From Adiantum capillus-veneris (taxonomy: Eukaryota > Streptophyta > Polypodiopsida > Polypodiales > Pteridaceae), in assembly GCA_014529385.2 (NCBI GenBank), contig CM043969.1:24562946-24626945 (forward strand): a stretch of DNA of 64,000 bases, given 5' to 3'. The notes beneath the pieces are model-generated. The model made no database searches. It saw only the letters and a list, made by a program, of their open reading frames with translations, and was not told the DNA's origin. Numbering within the stretch: position 1 is the stretch's first letter; each line of letters starts with the position of its first letter. This document shows positions 10,335 through 20,874 of the stretch, one piece after another. Made by a program: the position numbers and the translations under genes.

Positions 10335-11246
10335 CTCATCAAAACATATTGAGGGAATATCTATCTATGGCTGCTCCGACGTGCCTGCTTCTTCCTGTGT
10401 ATCTTGCCATCCATCTCTCAGCAGCTAGTTGACTCTTTTCAGCGCGTCTATTTCTTTGAGCAGATCTTCTTTTCGTTGCACCCGCATTAATGCCAGGTCT
10501 TTGCATTGAGACTGCTCTTTCTTTAGCTCTAGCTCGAGGTCCTTGTTCTTTTTCTCTAGTGCTTTGTACACTTTGTCGGTTCCTTTGATCAAGGCAACTG
10601 CGGGATTTTCTCTAATCTGTCACAGAAAGGTTGCCTGATCGTTGATCCTCTACTCTGAATATAGCAATGAGGCATTCGCGACATCTAGTTGTACTTGAAT
10701 ATTTTGAACTGACAGAGTTGTAGTTAGAAGTTCGTTAGTAACCTTTGTCACTTGTTCATCTTTTGTTTTGCAAGCATTTGTCAACTTCATGAGAAGTTCA
10801 CCCAATTCTTCCATCTCCTTTTGCTGCTTGTCCCTTGCTAGCTGGTGTTGTTCGGCTTCAACTTTCAAATCCTGGATGACTTTTAGTCTGTCTTCTAACT
10901 CTCCTTGGAAAGCGTCAATCACCATCTCTAATTCTTTAGCCTTTGGGTTGCGGCTAAGTGCTGCTGGTCGGAGTTTTTCTGTCATATCTTGCATTTGTTT
11001 TGTATATTCATTGACTTGCAAGATTACCTCATCATTTTTCTGCCGGTATTCACTTCTTCATAGCTGCCTAGACGTTTTGGCAATCTCTTGTGACTCTCTC
11101 AGCGGCGTCATGGCGGCTGGTTGTTGTTGCCCTTGAGGTTGTGGTTGGCCCTCTTTTGCTTTGTCATCTTGAGGCTTTGTGGATGCCTCGGCTGCCTCTT
11201 GCTTTGTGGAGGTAGGAGGGGTTTCCTCTGTTGCTTGTTCCTTTGT
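10335..11246 (-). pseudogene. GAGL1a gag-like protein, coiled-coil region
   Basis: The clearest piece (10650-11021) is rich in Lys, Glu, Gln and Leu with heptad spacing (DRLKVIQDLKVEAEQHQLAR and the like), typical of a long coiled coil. It lies between the charged linker and the C-terminal domain, as in copies b and GAGL2. Frameshifts break it. A multimerisation role, as expected for a particle protein, is inference. Confidence 0.65.
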
Positions 11247-12795
11247 TTACTCAAACTTTGCTGACTCCTCTTGTGCAGGATTTGCTGCCCTCTCCGGTTC
11301 TGGTTCTCTTGCTTTGGCTTTCTCCTGAGTAGTGGCTGCCTGTTGTGCAGACTCTATTGCCTCTTGTGGTTCAGGCTCTTTTTCTTTAGTGGGCTCAGCT
11401 TGTGTGGTCTTATTTGCTGGTGATGGTGGAGGGCTTGGCATGGGGTGATCATGCTGTTCTGTAGCAGGTGAAGAAGGTCGGGGAGACATGTCACCTTGTT
11501 CATGTTGAGTCTCTCCTTGTGCAGTTGATTCTTCTATTTGTTTTTGTTGCTCCATTGCATCTTTAGATTTCTTTTCTGCTTCTTGAGCTTCTTTCAGCTT
11601 CAATGCCTCTGCCCCCTGATACATTCTTTCTAATAGATCCTTTGGATCTTCTGCTTCTCTTCGTGCTGAGTGCTTTGTTCTTGGACCTTTTACTTCTATA
11701 GGTACCCACTTTGAAGGGTCCTTTCCTTGAGCTTGGAGGCTTCGTTCGTAGGAGTGCTTCTCTCTCTCACACCTTGCCTGCTTTTGTTGTGGTTCTTCCT
11801 GGTGTGTGGCCATTGCTTTTATTTTCATTTCTTCGATGCGTGTTCTTCTTTCCTCATTGTCGTAGCTTTCATGACTATGCCATTCCAGAGAGATCTCTGT
11901 AGAATCTTCATCAGATTTGTATGTTCTTTTGGTAGATCTTGTGGCTCTTGGGGATGGTTGTGCTGACACTATCCACGTGTTTTGATCTGGGGTAGGTGGC
12001 AAGTTAACTACCATGCCGATAGCATGGTAGGCAATTCGTGTAAGTACCTCTGGGGCTCCCAGATATGTTATCTTACCCTCTTTCTTTGTCCCCTTTAGTG
12101 TGGACAACACGTACTACGCGTGGTCGATGGGTTGCCTGGTTGTAGGCTTTAAAACTTGTGTAAATGTGGTTGCAACCGCATGGTTGGGTGTCGTGTACCT
12201 TGGCGGTCACTTTGGAAGGAAGTGGAAGTGTTGGTGGTATAATCTTGCAAGTTCTTCCACCTGTTTCTAGACGAGATCGGCAAATGTTGCAATAGCGGTT
12301 TCCTTGGTGAAAGTGCCTGCTTTTTTTTCTGTATCTTGCCCTCATGGTCATTCCTTCTCTCAGCAGTTTGAGAGCTTTAGCCACTATCTCTTTTGTAACG
12401 ACCACTTCTAACTTGCTCCCTTGCTGGTCAGAGATCTGGGCTGTCCCATCTTCCTTGATGGTGGCTAGGAGCTCATAGGATTTTTGAAAATCCACACCAC
12501 ATGGCTCTTGTTTGTAGAACTCTTTGAGACCCATCCTTCTGTTAGCTTCTTTGGTCTCAGGCTTTGCCGCGACATCATAAACTTCTTTTGGTAGAAGTTG
12601 CAGTTCTACCTGATGTCCTTCTTCACTTTTGAATCTACCTGTGAATACTGTGGTGTTTTTCTCCTCCAACTGTTCTTTAGATAGATAGGTTGCTTTGGCT
12701 GTTTTGACTGAACTGGGATCCAGTTGGTATGGTGGTAGCTCTTGCAGCTTCTCCTTTTGCAAGACCCTCTTCTTGGCCTTCTTTGCAGCTTGCAT
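11247..12795 (-). pseudogene. GAGL1a gag-like protein, N-terminal domain and charged linker
   Basis: The ATG at 12795 gives MQAAKKAKKRVLQKEKLQEL, then a globular domain with VYDVAAKPETKEANRRMGLK and IKEDGTAQISDQQGSKLEVV. The frame shifts near 12340 and returns near 12110 with GKITYLGAPEVLTRIAYHAI. A Pro/Glu/Gln/Lys-rich linker follows to 11247. Layout and residues match copy b and, more weakly, GAGL2. The fold resembles plant retrotransposon Gag or plant-mobile-type domains only in a general way; no family is assigned. Confidence 0.7.
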
Positions 12796-12983
12796 GGCTC
12801 CTACTAAGTGAATAGAGTGTGAAAGTTAGCAAATTTGGCAGATTCCACTCTGAAATGTCCTTCATTCTAAATTGCTGAGAATTTGAGTCCAATTTGCTTT
12901 CAATCAATATTTGAACATGCATAGATGCATAAAAACATGTAAAGATCAAATTCTTGAAGTCAAAAGAAAAAATTGCAACAAAA

Positions 12984-13005
12984 GTAAATAATCGTGATTA
13001 TTTAC
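12984..13005. repeat. GAGL1 leader palindrome 1
   Basis: Arms GTAAATAATC and GATTATTTAC are perfect reverse complements around the centre GT (10-bp arms). The same core recurs at 13278 and 13563, and as half-sites in all three GAGL1 LTRs. Confidence 0.9.
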
Positions 13006-13277
13006 AACTGAGTAATTTTTTCAACTTTTTCCAAATTTGACATTATAGGCTTGAAGTATATACCAAATCGATACTCGGAGTGAAATATAGGCTTATTTGA
13101 GTGCGCATGATGAAAATGGTGCCAGATTTAGGCTTTAGATCTCTGAAATAGTAGATGTAAAGGAATTTTGAGACTTTGAACTCCAAATTTGTTTAGACTT
13201 GGTTAGTGGGCTTAGGACATCATGTACTTTGGTCCTATGATAGCAAAGTTACATGTTTTTTCCATCTTGGCCAAAAA

Positions 13278-13299
13278 GTAAATAATCGTGATTATTAAC
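13278..13299. repeat. GAGL1 leader palindrome 2
   Basis: GTAAATAATC - GT - GATTATTAAC, 294 bp after palindrome 1, with one changed base in the outer right arm. It is followed, as is palindrome 1, by a nearby AACTTTTTC. Confidence 0.9.
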
Positions 13300-13562
13300 T
13301 TTTTCATCAAAATGAACATTTTTTGGTACAACTTGGTTCTAAGCATGGTATAGACCTTGCGTATGTAATATGAGATGATTTGGATCAAAAAATGCGACTC
13401 ATAACTCAAAAATTGGCTTGCAAGGACTTCTTTGCGTTTTTTTGGCAATTTTCCATGTTAGAAGTGATCACTTTGGCTCATACTTGAAATTTGGCTTGTA
13501 ATAGGTGTGTGCAAGTGATGGCTGAGGTGATGATACCATTTTCAAGACAAAATATTGCAAAA

Positions 13563-13584
13563 GTAAATAATCACGATTATTTAT
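13563..13584. repeat. GAGL1 leader palindrome 3
   Basis: GTAAATAATC - AC - GATTATTTAT, 285 bp after palindrome 2. It is followed by AGCAGT, as is the LTR half-site at 8704, so LTR and leader share more than the palindrome core. Confidence 0.9.
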
Positions 13585-15079
13585 AGCAGTCAACTTTTTC
13601 TTGCAAAACTTGAAAATTTTGACCTAAACACATTCTATACACCTAAAACAAGTCTTAAATTGAATTTGGTAAAATTTCATCTTGCCGGCATCACTTTGTG
13701 CTTTGTCAACTTTGAAATCATCGATTTTTGTGACTACATGGCCTGTAGAGTTGGCAAGTCACTTTTGAGGCTTTGGACTTGTCCGCTACATAGTCCTGAA
13801 GCATCTCATCCAATTTTGGCCCATTTGAAGTTAGTGTGACCTTGTATGTCAAATTTGACGCTTTGTAGCCTTCGAGCCATTTTCTTCTTTTTGAGGGCTT
13901 GGCTTGATTGATTTTATGAAACCAATCATATACATTGTATATACACCTCGTATGTAAGCTGTCTATGGAGTCAGAATCCAATTCTGGCAGATGCCAAAAA
14001 CCTAGATTTTCTACTTGGGACTCCCTCGACCCTTGCCGAATGGTCAATTGTTGATATAGAAGCATTCTATTGTGTTAGGGCATGCTACAGTCCAAGTCTC
14101 ATCTAATTTGGTTGAGCTAACAGGCTGCTATGGTCTATTTTTGGTCGTAGGTCTTCGTGCACTGCTCGGATTCCAGGGTTTTTTTCAGAGGTTTACACTA
14201 GCTACTGGCCGTACAAAATGGATCATTGATAAGTATAGAACTTACCCCTCATGTCTCGTGTGAGATGGCGCTGAAAATAGACAACTCTAGACTCCAGAAG
14301 ATGCGCATGAAGAAGTCGAAATGCTCTCTCTCCAAAGGCAACAAGTGGAAATGAGGTGATTTTAGCCTACCTTGGTATCTATACTCGGATTTCCCGAACC
14401 ATTTTTCCCCAAATTCCCCTATTAGTCCTATTAGGCCGTGAAATCTATGGTAGACTCAAAAAATTTCCCAATTGGGTTCCTGTAGCTCATTTTGCAAGAA
14501 TTCTGCAAAAGTAGGCCTGGCCGCCTAATTTAGGCTTTCTGCTTCCATCTGCCGATTTGATTGAAAATTTTTGTGCCTGTCAGCCTTGTGTTCCTGATCA
14601 TCAGCGTGTCTTCCGTTTTTCCATATGAGCTCGTTTGCTATTTATTATTAATTTTTGACTTGTTTATTGAAAAAAATCAAAGAAAATAACAAAATGCGCT
14701 AAAAAAGAAAAGCAAAAATTCAATAATTAGAAAAATCCATTGAAAAACACAGATTTATTGTTTTTGTTGGATTCTCCATTTTTAAGTCTCAATATCAAGA
14801 AAAATGATGAAAACATAACCAAAAAGGACTTTTTTTAATGATTTTTTGATAGTATATACACTATTTACACTCATCAGGGAGATATTATCGATTAAACTCC
14901 CTTGTTGATGATTTATAAGGGCATTAGTAGGTAATTTTTCAAAAATCACACGTTAACTTCAAACTTTTTCCTCTCTTCAAACATTACCCTTTATTACTTA
15001 GTACTTAGTGCCTTTCCACCCTTCCTAGATGGCGTACTCCTTGGAACGACAGAGTGCATGGGATAAACAATCGTGTCTA

Positions 15080-16409
15080 TGCATAGCCTTGGTTGGCTCT
15101 ACCATGCTTTGAAGATCAATGGAGTTCAAACCAATATGTTGTGCATGAGTTGGGTCTTGAGCAATTAACTGGAGGGTTTCTGATGTCGAGGCTTTCTGAT
15201 GCTATCTTCCAAAGAGCAAATCTTGTAGCTTGTGTGCTCTCTGCTTGATTGTACCATCAGGATGCTTTAGCACGCTGATTGCCTGAGCTACTGGTATCAA
15301 TAATGGCTGTTGTCAAGCTTTTTTCCACCATTGATAGCTTGGTTTGCTTAGTGCAGGATGGTGTGGTGGAGTCTTCTGAGACTTAACTCTCCATTGCTTG
15401 ATTGGTTTTATGGTTTGTGGAGAAGATAAGTGCTCCTTTTTCTGCCAAATCCATTTCGTGTTAGGTTCCTTGCTCAGAGATGCTCGTCTCTGTATTTTGA
15501 ACCTTGGAACCACCTTTGGTATTGCTGATGACGTTTTGGGCACCCATATTTGAATTGGCTTGTCCTTAAGCTATGCTTTTGGTACCCAAATTTTCCTAAT
15601 TCCTTGCATGCTACTTGTAGCATTTGCATGTCGATAGGATGGAGAAGACTGATTGCTTCATGGTTTTCTCTGTTGGTAACGTCCATTCCATTCCTCCTTG
15701 CTTTGTGCAATTGGAACAATGAGTTGTCTGCCTTTAGGTGATAGTTTGAGCTGATTTGTATCCCAATCTGGTACTGCCTTTTGTATGTCCGCATCCAAGG
15801 GATTCCTAGAATCATTGTCTCATTCATGTGTTCATCTGGAAAGCATACAAACTGATGAGGACATGAACATCCATGTACTATCACATTTAAGTTGACTACT
15901 CCCAATGTTGGTATTGGGTTCTTGTTGCATCCTTTGATAGTCGATATTCCTGCCGTCAATGACTGACTTGTTGCTTTGATGCTTTCTTGTAAGTGGAATA
16001 ATTGACTGCATTTACTCGAGCTCCTGTGTCGAACAATGCATTTGTGCTATGGTTGTTGAGCTGTACTTTGATGCAAAGGTCCATTCCATCTAACCATTCA
16101 TCGTTCGTTGACTCTACATCTTTCTGCAATTCCCATTGTCGGTCATCTATTTCCAGAGTGTTTATGGGAATAGGTATTTGTTGACTCTTGAGAGCAGCTT
16201 TTGTTTTGAGTACTCGAAGACGAGATTCTTCTTGGGCTTTATCAATAACCTGGGCTTTATCAATAACCTGCTGTCAATTTATCCTTCTTTGCTTAGCTGC
16301 ATGCATCCTTTCTAGCAATTCATTGGTTAGTGGAAAATTGTACTTCTTTAAACAACATCCACTGATCAAATTAGCCATCCAAATTAAAAAACATCACTCT
16401 TCGATATGA
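15080..16409 (-). pseudogene. Retropepsin-containing pol remnant of unknown element
   Basis: On the - strand, NNHSTNALFDTGARVNAV (about 16065-16015) has the DTGA active site of a retroviral-type aspartic protease, and ETMILGIPWM (about 15815-15786) matches the hydrophobic ILG motif near the end of that domain. Frameshifts separate the parts. Downstream residues continue (YQWWKKA; then PVAQAISVLKHPDGTIKQRA near 15290-15230) without recognisable RT. It could come from a gypsy element or a pararetrovirus-like repeat. It is not part of GAGL1, whose leader lies next to it. Confidence 0.55.
16246..16281. repeat. 18-bp direct duplication in the retropepsin remnant
   Basis: CCTGGGCTTTATCAATAA occurs twice back to back, adding six codons (AQVIDK read on the - strand) to the region before the protease. 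A third, partly matching TGGGCTTTATCAATAA lies just before. Confidence 0.8.
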
Positions 16410-16413
16410 TTTT

Positions 16414-16414
<1 letters not shown>

Positions 16415-16452
<38 letters not shown>
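16415..16452. repeat. (CT)n microsatellite
   Basis: An uninterrupted CT run of about 38 bp just beside the end of the retropepsin remnant. Confidence 0.95.
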
Positions 16453-16453
<1 letters not shown>

Positions 16454-16538
16454 GCTCTCTCCTTAGTTCACACAAGCTGTAGCCATTTTTTGAGCAAAGT
16501 TAGCCTCGTGTATTGGTGAGCATCTTTTCTCTTCACGT

Positions 16539-17410
16539 TGTTGGGAAACAAGCAAACTGAAACACCTCTATAGTGATGTCACCCAAGAGCGTTGAAAGAG
16601 AACTACAAGACACAAAAAGCTTTGCCAAATCCTTTTGAAACACCACAAGTCCAATAAGAGTAGACCCTTGGGAATTTACTAGCCGTCGCCCACCCAAGAG
16701 ACTATGTCACATAGGATCAAAACCCTGTCAAAGCACGGATTTACAGCACACGCCGACCAATGAAGATGAAGACAAGAGCCTCTCCTTTCACAATCAAGCA
16801 TCACAAACCCATAACTTCAACATCAATTCCACAATTCATAGATGCATGCCCTCCCAATCTGCCTATACACAATTTGCCACTAGGCTGCCATAGCCACAAC
16901 CCTGCAGAGAACTAGTCGTAACCTGATGAGCACAACTCCAATTGGGGCACTTTAAAGCTTGAGAAAAAGCTTGAAAAATGACTGGTGACAAATCTGAAGA
17001 TGACCAAAATTGATTCCATACACCCCCATGAGCAAAATTGACGCGAACAGAGAGCTGTCCTAGCACGACTACACGTAGAGAAGGCTAGTCGAGGCAAAAA
17101 ACTGCATCCAAGAGCACCAAGGAGACACAACGAGCTAAAACTTTCAAATTTCTGATCTTTGGCTGAATTTTTTTTAGTTTGTACATGAGTTTAAGTTATA
17201 TACAAGGCTCACTTCAAAAAACTCACTCACGGGCACTTACAATAGCCCGACAGTTGTCACTAGACTAGCGACTTGTAGTGCATGTACCTGTGCTTGCTAA
17301 AGCAAGCTAAAAAACCCACAAAAAGAAATCCCACACGCCCTTTTGACATCGGGCGTCATGTCCATATGTACAAATTTACAAAAAACGGGGTGTCAGAAAT
17401 GCGCCCAACA
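16539..17410 (-). repeat. GYP1 3' LTR
   Basis: On the + strand it reads TGTTGGGAAACAAGC...GCGCCCAACA, 872 bp. A TTATATA at 17196-17202 (TATATAA on the coding strand) is a promoter candidate. It pairs with the 5' LTR at 41401-42272. Confidence 0.95.
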
Positions 17411-17437
17411 TAGTTTGCCACACCCTAGCCTGCTAGA

Positions 17438-18735
17438 TCATTTATGATCAGCAGCACAAAAGAGATCGTGTAAACCACATGAGGGAGTCTTCAATTCATC
17501 TCCATCATTAGAAACATGATCAGAAAATTCTTCAAAAGAAGGCTCATCCTCAATCACAATCATCAACCTTGCAGGATATTTCTTCAACCTGTAGCCATTC
17601 ACACGTGCTTTATGTGGGGTACCATCCAAGTCAGCAAGCTGATATGTGCCATTTGGAAACCTGTTTAAGACCAAGAAAGGACCTTGCCACTTGATTTGAA
17701 ATTTCTTTTGAAAAGTTGTATCAAGATTACTATTGTAACGAAGCACCATGTCACCCTTCTTGATGTCCTTGTTCTTTACCTTCTTGATTCTTCTTCAAGA
17801 CCTGCTCAAAAGCTAACACCCTATCCAATTGTACACATTGCAAATATAAAAGTCTTTCCTTGAATGCATCATTGGGCTCTTCTTCAAGCTTTAGCATCAT
17901 CTTCAAGGCTGGTATCTCCACCTCAATAGGAAGTAAAACCTCTTTGCCAAAAACTAGATGGAAGGGAGAAAAACCAGTACCTGATTTGATGGAAGTCTTA
18001 AAGCCCATAGAGCACAAGGTAGCTCTAAATCCCAAGTCTTCACATTTTTTCTTGTCATATTTGTAAGCATCCTTATGAGCTCTCCATTAAACCTTTCATT
18101 CATGCCATTGCATTGGGGATAATATGGAGTAGTAAACCTGCGATGCACATGAAGCTTTTCACATAGATAACCACCAACTCTCCCCTGAAACCTGGACCCT
18201 TGTCAGAAAGCAACTCCAATGGCATGCCAAATTTGCAGCAAATATCTTCATATATGAATAAGGAGACATCTTTACTCGTGATGTGCTTATTAGCTTTGGC
18301 TTTGGCCCACCTGGATAGATAGTCAACAGTAGTAAGTATGTAACATTTGCATCTAGCTGTCATAGGTAGAGGACCTATTGCATCAATATCCCACTTCTCA
18401 AACACATCATAAGCCACAATGGTGCCTCTAATTTTTGATTTGAGAACCCTATTTGCCATGCTTTGACACTCTTTACAAGACTTGCACCAATGATGAACAT
18501 CACGTTGAACACTTGGCCACACATAACCCTCCTGCAAGACGTTATGCAAAGTGATCTTTGAAGCAAAGTGACCACCACAAGAGCCCTCATGATTCTTCTC
18601 TAAAATTTTGTAAATTTCCTCTTTCCAAGGCACTTTTCTCATCACAAGATCAGCCCCCTTCATATACAAGGCATCACCAAGTAGCACGTACCTTTTGGCA
18701 CGACGTAAGAAGGCGTACTTTTTTGGCTTCTCCAA
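17438..18735 (-). pseudogene. pol: GYP1 integrase region
   Basis: It contains the integrase zinc finger (HEGSCGGHFASKITL ... HHWCKSCKECQ), catalytic core residues in KWDIDAIGPLP and LLSDKGPGFRGE, and a Glu in NGMNERFNGEL, then a C-terminal segment with KIKWQGPFLVL-type residues (about 17690) and VNGYRLKKYP. Frame breaks occur near 18120, 17960 and 17750. Upstream, coding similarity runs to 18788, where COP2 begins. It would insert element cDNA into chromosomes; this copy is dead. Confidence 0.88.
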
Positions 18736-18788
18736 CTCTGAGAGATTCCCTTCCCAAATAAAGAGGAGAATCAGCCCTTATCACATAC

Positions 18789-18980
18789 TGAAGGAGTACG
18801 AGCGGAAGTGCGACGCGAGAGAGAGTGCGAGAAGAAGAGCATGACGATATGGTGAACTCGCTCTACTGTAATGTGTAGAGCATAGTGAGTTCTTATTAGG
18901 TTTTTACAAAAGAATATGTGTACATACCTGGCGGCCCGCCCACTTACCTGGGCGACCACATTGGGATTTATACCCCAACA
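18789..18980 (-). repeat. COP2 3' LTR
   Basis: 192 bp, + strand TGAAGGAGTACGAGC...TATACCCCAACA. The coding-strand TATAAAT lies only about 8 bp from the LTR start (18966-18972). The purine-rich AAGTGGGAGGT just outside on the internal side is the polypurine tract. Confidence 0.95.
18966..18972 (-). promoter_or_regulatory. TATA box at the extreme edge of the COP2 LTR
   Basis: On the - strand the LTR begins TGTTGGGGTATAAATCCC, so TATAAAT starts at LTR base 9. The 5' LTR has TATAAAG in the same place (36823-36829). With normal spacing the transcript would start about 40 bp into the LTR, leaving a very short U3. Confidence 0.5.
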
Positions 18981-19069
18981 ACCTCCCACTTAAAGTCCAA
19001 TGTGGTACTTTAAGTGTGAGAGAAGCTACTATACAAGCTAATATACAAGAGATGTAGAGACGTGATGTA

Positions 19070-19859
19070 CTACCCTACACCTAACTGCTTGCGAAAATGT
19101 GCAAAGCTCTCTGAGGGAAGTCCTTTTGTAAGTAGATCAGCAGGATTTTCTATGGTGTGAACTTTGACAAGCTGAAGTTGCTTATCCTCGAGCATTTCCC
19201 TGATGAAATGATACTTCACATCCACATGCTTTGTCTTTGAGTGATAAACTGGATTGCGAGCCAATTGTATAGCACTTTGACTATCACAATATAACACAGG
19301 CATCTCTTCTTTGATTCCCAAATCTATTACTAGTCGATTAAGCCAAATTGATTCTTTGCATGCCTCTGATGCTGCAACATATTTAGCCTCTGTAGTAGAC
19401 TGAGTAACACAATCTTGTAATCTAGAATGCCATGATACTGCTCCACCAGCCAATGTAAAGACATACCCTGAGGTAGACCTTCGGTTGTCTAAGTCACCTG
19501 CATAATCTGAGTCTGTAAAACCCTTTACACTTAGCTCCTGACTCCCATAGCATATACGCATACTCTTTGTAGCTTTCAGGTATCTCAATATTCCTTTCAC
19601 TGCCTCCCAATGTTTCTTGCCTGGGTTTGACATGTATCGACTTACTACTCCCACTGCAAATGCAATGTCTGGGCGAGTAGCAATCATTGCATACATCAAA
19701 CTACCCACTGCAGACGCATATGGAATCTTATCCATTTCAACCTGTTCTTCTTCAGACACAGGACAATCTTGTTTGCTAAGTTTCACATATGGTGGCAATG
19801 GAACACTCAGTGCCTTTCCCTTCTCCATATTGAAACGTTGCAAAACCTTGTCAATATAC
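19070..19859 (-). pseudogene. pol: COP2 RT end and RNase H
   Basis: From the GYP2 junction the frame reads YIDKVLQRFNMEKGKALSVP, then copia RT C-terminus (GSLMYAMIATRPDIAFAVGV), RNase H with the TEAKYVAASEACKE and YCDSQSAIQLARNP motifs, and the end HFRKQLGVG before the stop near 19070. This piece has no frameshift. It joins in frame to the RT piece ending at 32392 when GYP2 is removed. Confidence 0.93.
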
Positions 19860-20118
19860 TGAGGCGGTCCGGGGCGGGCAACAAGAAGAGTGGCCTCTAG
19901 ACACCCTTCAAGGCTCCCATGCTGCTCAATGGGGCTGGGGCACAACACAACACAAACCAAAACAACAAACCTACCGCCAAATCCCAACTACACAAGGGGC
20001 ACCACCTAGTTTAAGAGCGAACTAGGACGCAAAAGAGGAGAATCGTTAGAGCAACCCACAAACAAGCAAGGAATTTACACTAACCCTAACACCAATGGAA
20101 TACTCTCACACACTAAAA

Positions 20119-20121
<3 letters not shown>

Positions 20122-20201
<80 letters not shown>
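20122..20201. repeat. (GA)n microsatellite in GYP2 3' LTR
   Basis: 80 bp of uninterrupted GA. The 5' LTR has the same tract at 29876-29957 (82 bp). It lies about 0.7 kb downstream of the TATA candidate in transcription sense, near the 3' end of the LTR. Confidence 0.95.
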
Positions 20202-20204
<3 letters not shown>

Positions 20205-20866
20205 TGCTCGGGCTACTTTGAAACGTATCGGCAATGATCAAGCAAACACAACTATATATTTAAGAAAGAGAGAGAAAGGGGGAGGGGGTGCTTGTTGCAT
20301 TAATACCTTCTTACAAATCTGTCATGACAAATCAAAGTGAGATTAGTACTTGTTCAACATAGCTTGCGTAAATTTCACCACAACACATCACAAGAAAAGC
20401 CACCCCAATCACTGTCTTAAGGCCAGGGGAGTCCTCTCCACCCTGTCGCCCTCTTACAGTATGTGGGATTTATGGCTAGATTGATGACAACACCAGAGAC
20501 AAGCTATCAAGAACTTAACAAAAAAAAAACACCAAGACACTTACGCATCATTGTTGTCCATTACTTCACGTTGGAAGGGAGACAAAGTATCCAAGCTTAG
20601 TCCAAATCCACCCTCCTTGATTCAGCGAATGTTGGGCTTACACTAGTAGGAGAAATGATAGATTTCCTACTCTCAATTGAATGATCACTCTCTCTCTTAC
20701 AATGGCATAGATTTCCCTTGCTAATCCCCTATTACAACACATGCACATGCATAAGACAATGAGCTTCCACTCAAGAGCTCCTTCTAGAGAGGTTGAGCTT
20801 GGCTTCTCAAGCTATAGCATAGTGCTCTTGCTTATGGCTCCCCCTTTTTATGCTAGCTACACCCTC

Positions 20867-20874
20867 CTTTTATA
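20867..20874 (-). promoter_or_regulatory. TATA box candidate in GYP2 LTR
   Basis: The coding strand reads GCTATAAAAGGAGGG, about 1.77 kb from the LTR start, implying a long U3. The same sequence is in the 5' LTR near 30626. Confidence 0.5.

Larger units (their letters stand above)
8372..14940 (-). mobile_element. GAGL1 copy a (LTR element with gag-like gene, no pol), inverted
   Basis: On the - strand it has a long leader with palindromes (about 14940 to 12796), a gag-like coding region (12795-9291), a polypurine tract and the 3' LTR. No protease, RT, RNase H or integrase motif is present. The 5' LTR survives only as the fragment at 5892-6245. The right boundary is set where leader similarity to GAGL2 fades and is approximate. 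Confidence 0.75.
12796..14940 (-). other. GAGL1a leader (between gag-like gene and the missing 5' LTR)
   Basis: About 2.1 kb with no convincing gene. It contains three near-identical palindromes about 290 bp apart (12984, 13278, 13563), embedded in loosely similar repeat units. The distal part (about 14240-14900) resembles 53460-54000 of GAGL2 in layout: a stretch near an AGAGCTCTCTCTC-type run, TTCCCGAACCA and an A/T-rich stretch with TATATACACT. It probably holds RNA packaging signals, by analogy with other LTR elements. Confidence 0.55.

Noticed and set aside
13718-14065. 115-codon ORF in the GAGL1a leader
   Set aside because: It has no counterpart in the GAGL2 leader at protein level and no recognisable motif. 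Leader sequence is the simpler reading.
15080-16409. Endogenous pararetrovirus
   Set aside because: Only a protease-like part is visible. No movement protein, coat protein or RT was recognised, so the assignment cannot be supported.
20095-20340. Arg/Glu repeat protein
   Set aside because: It is a translation of the (GA)n microsatellite.
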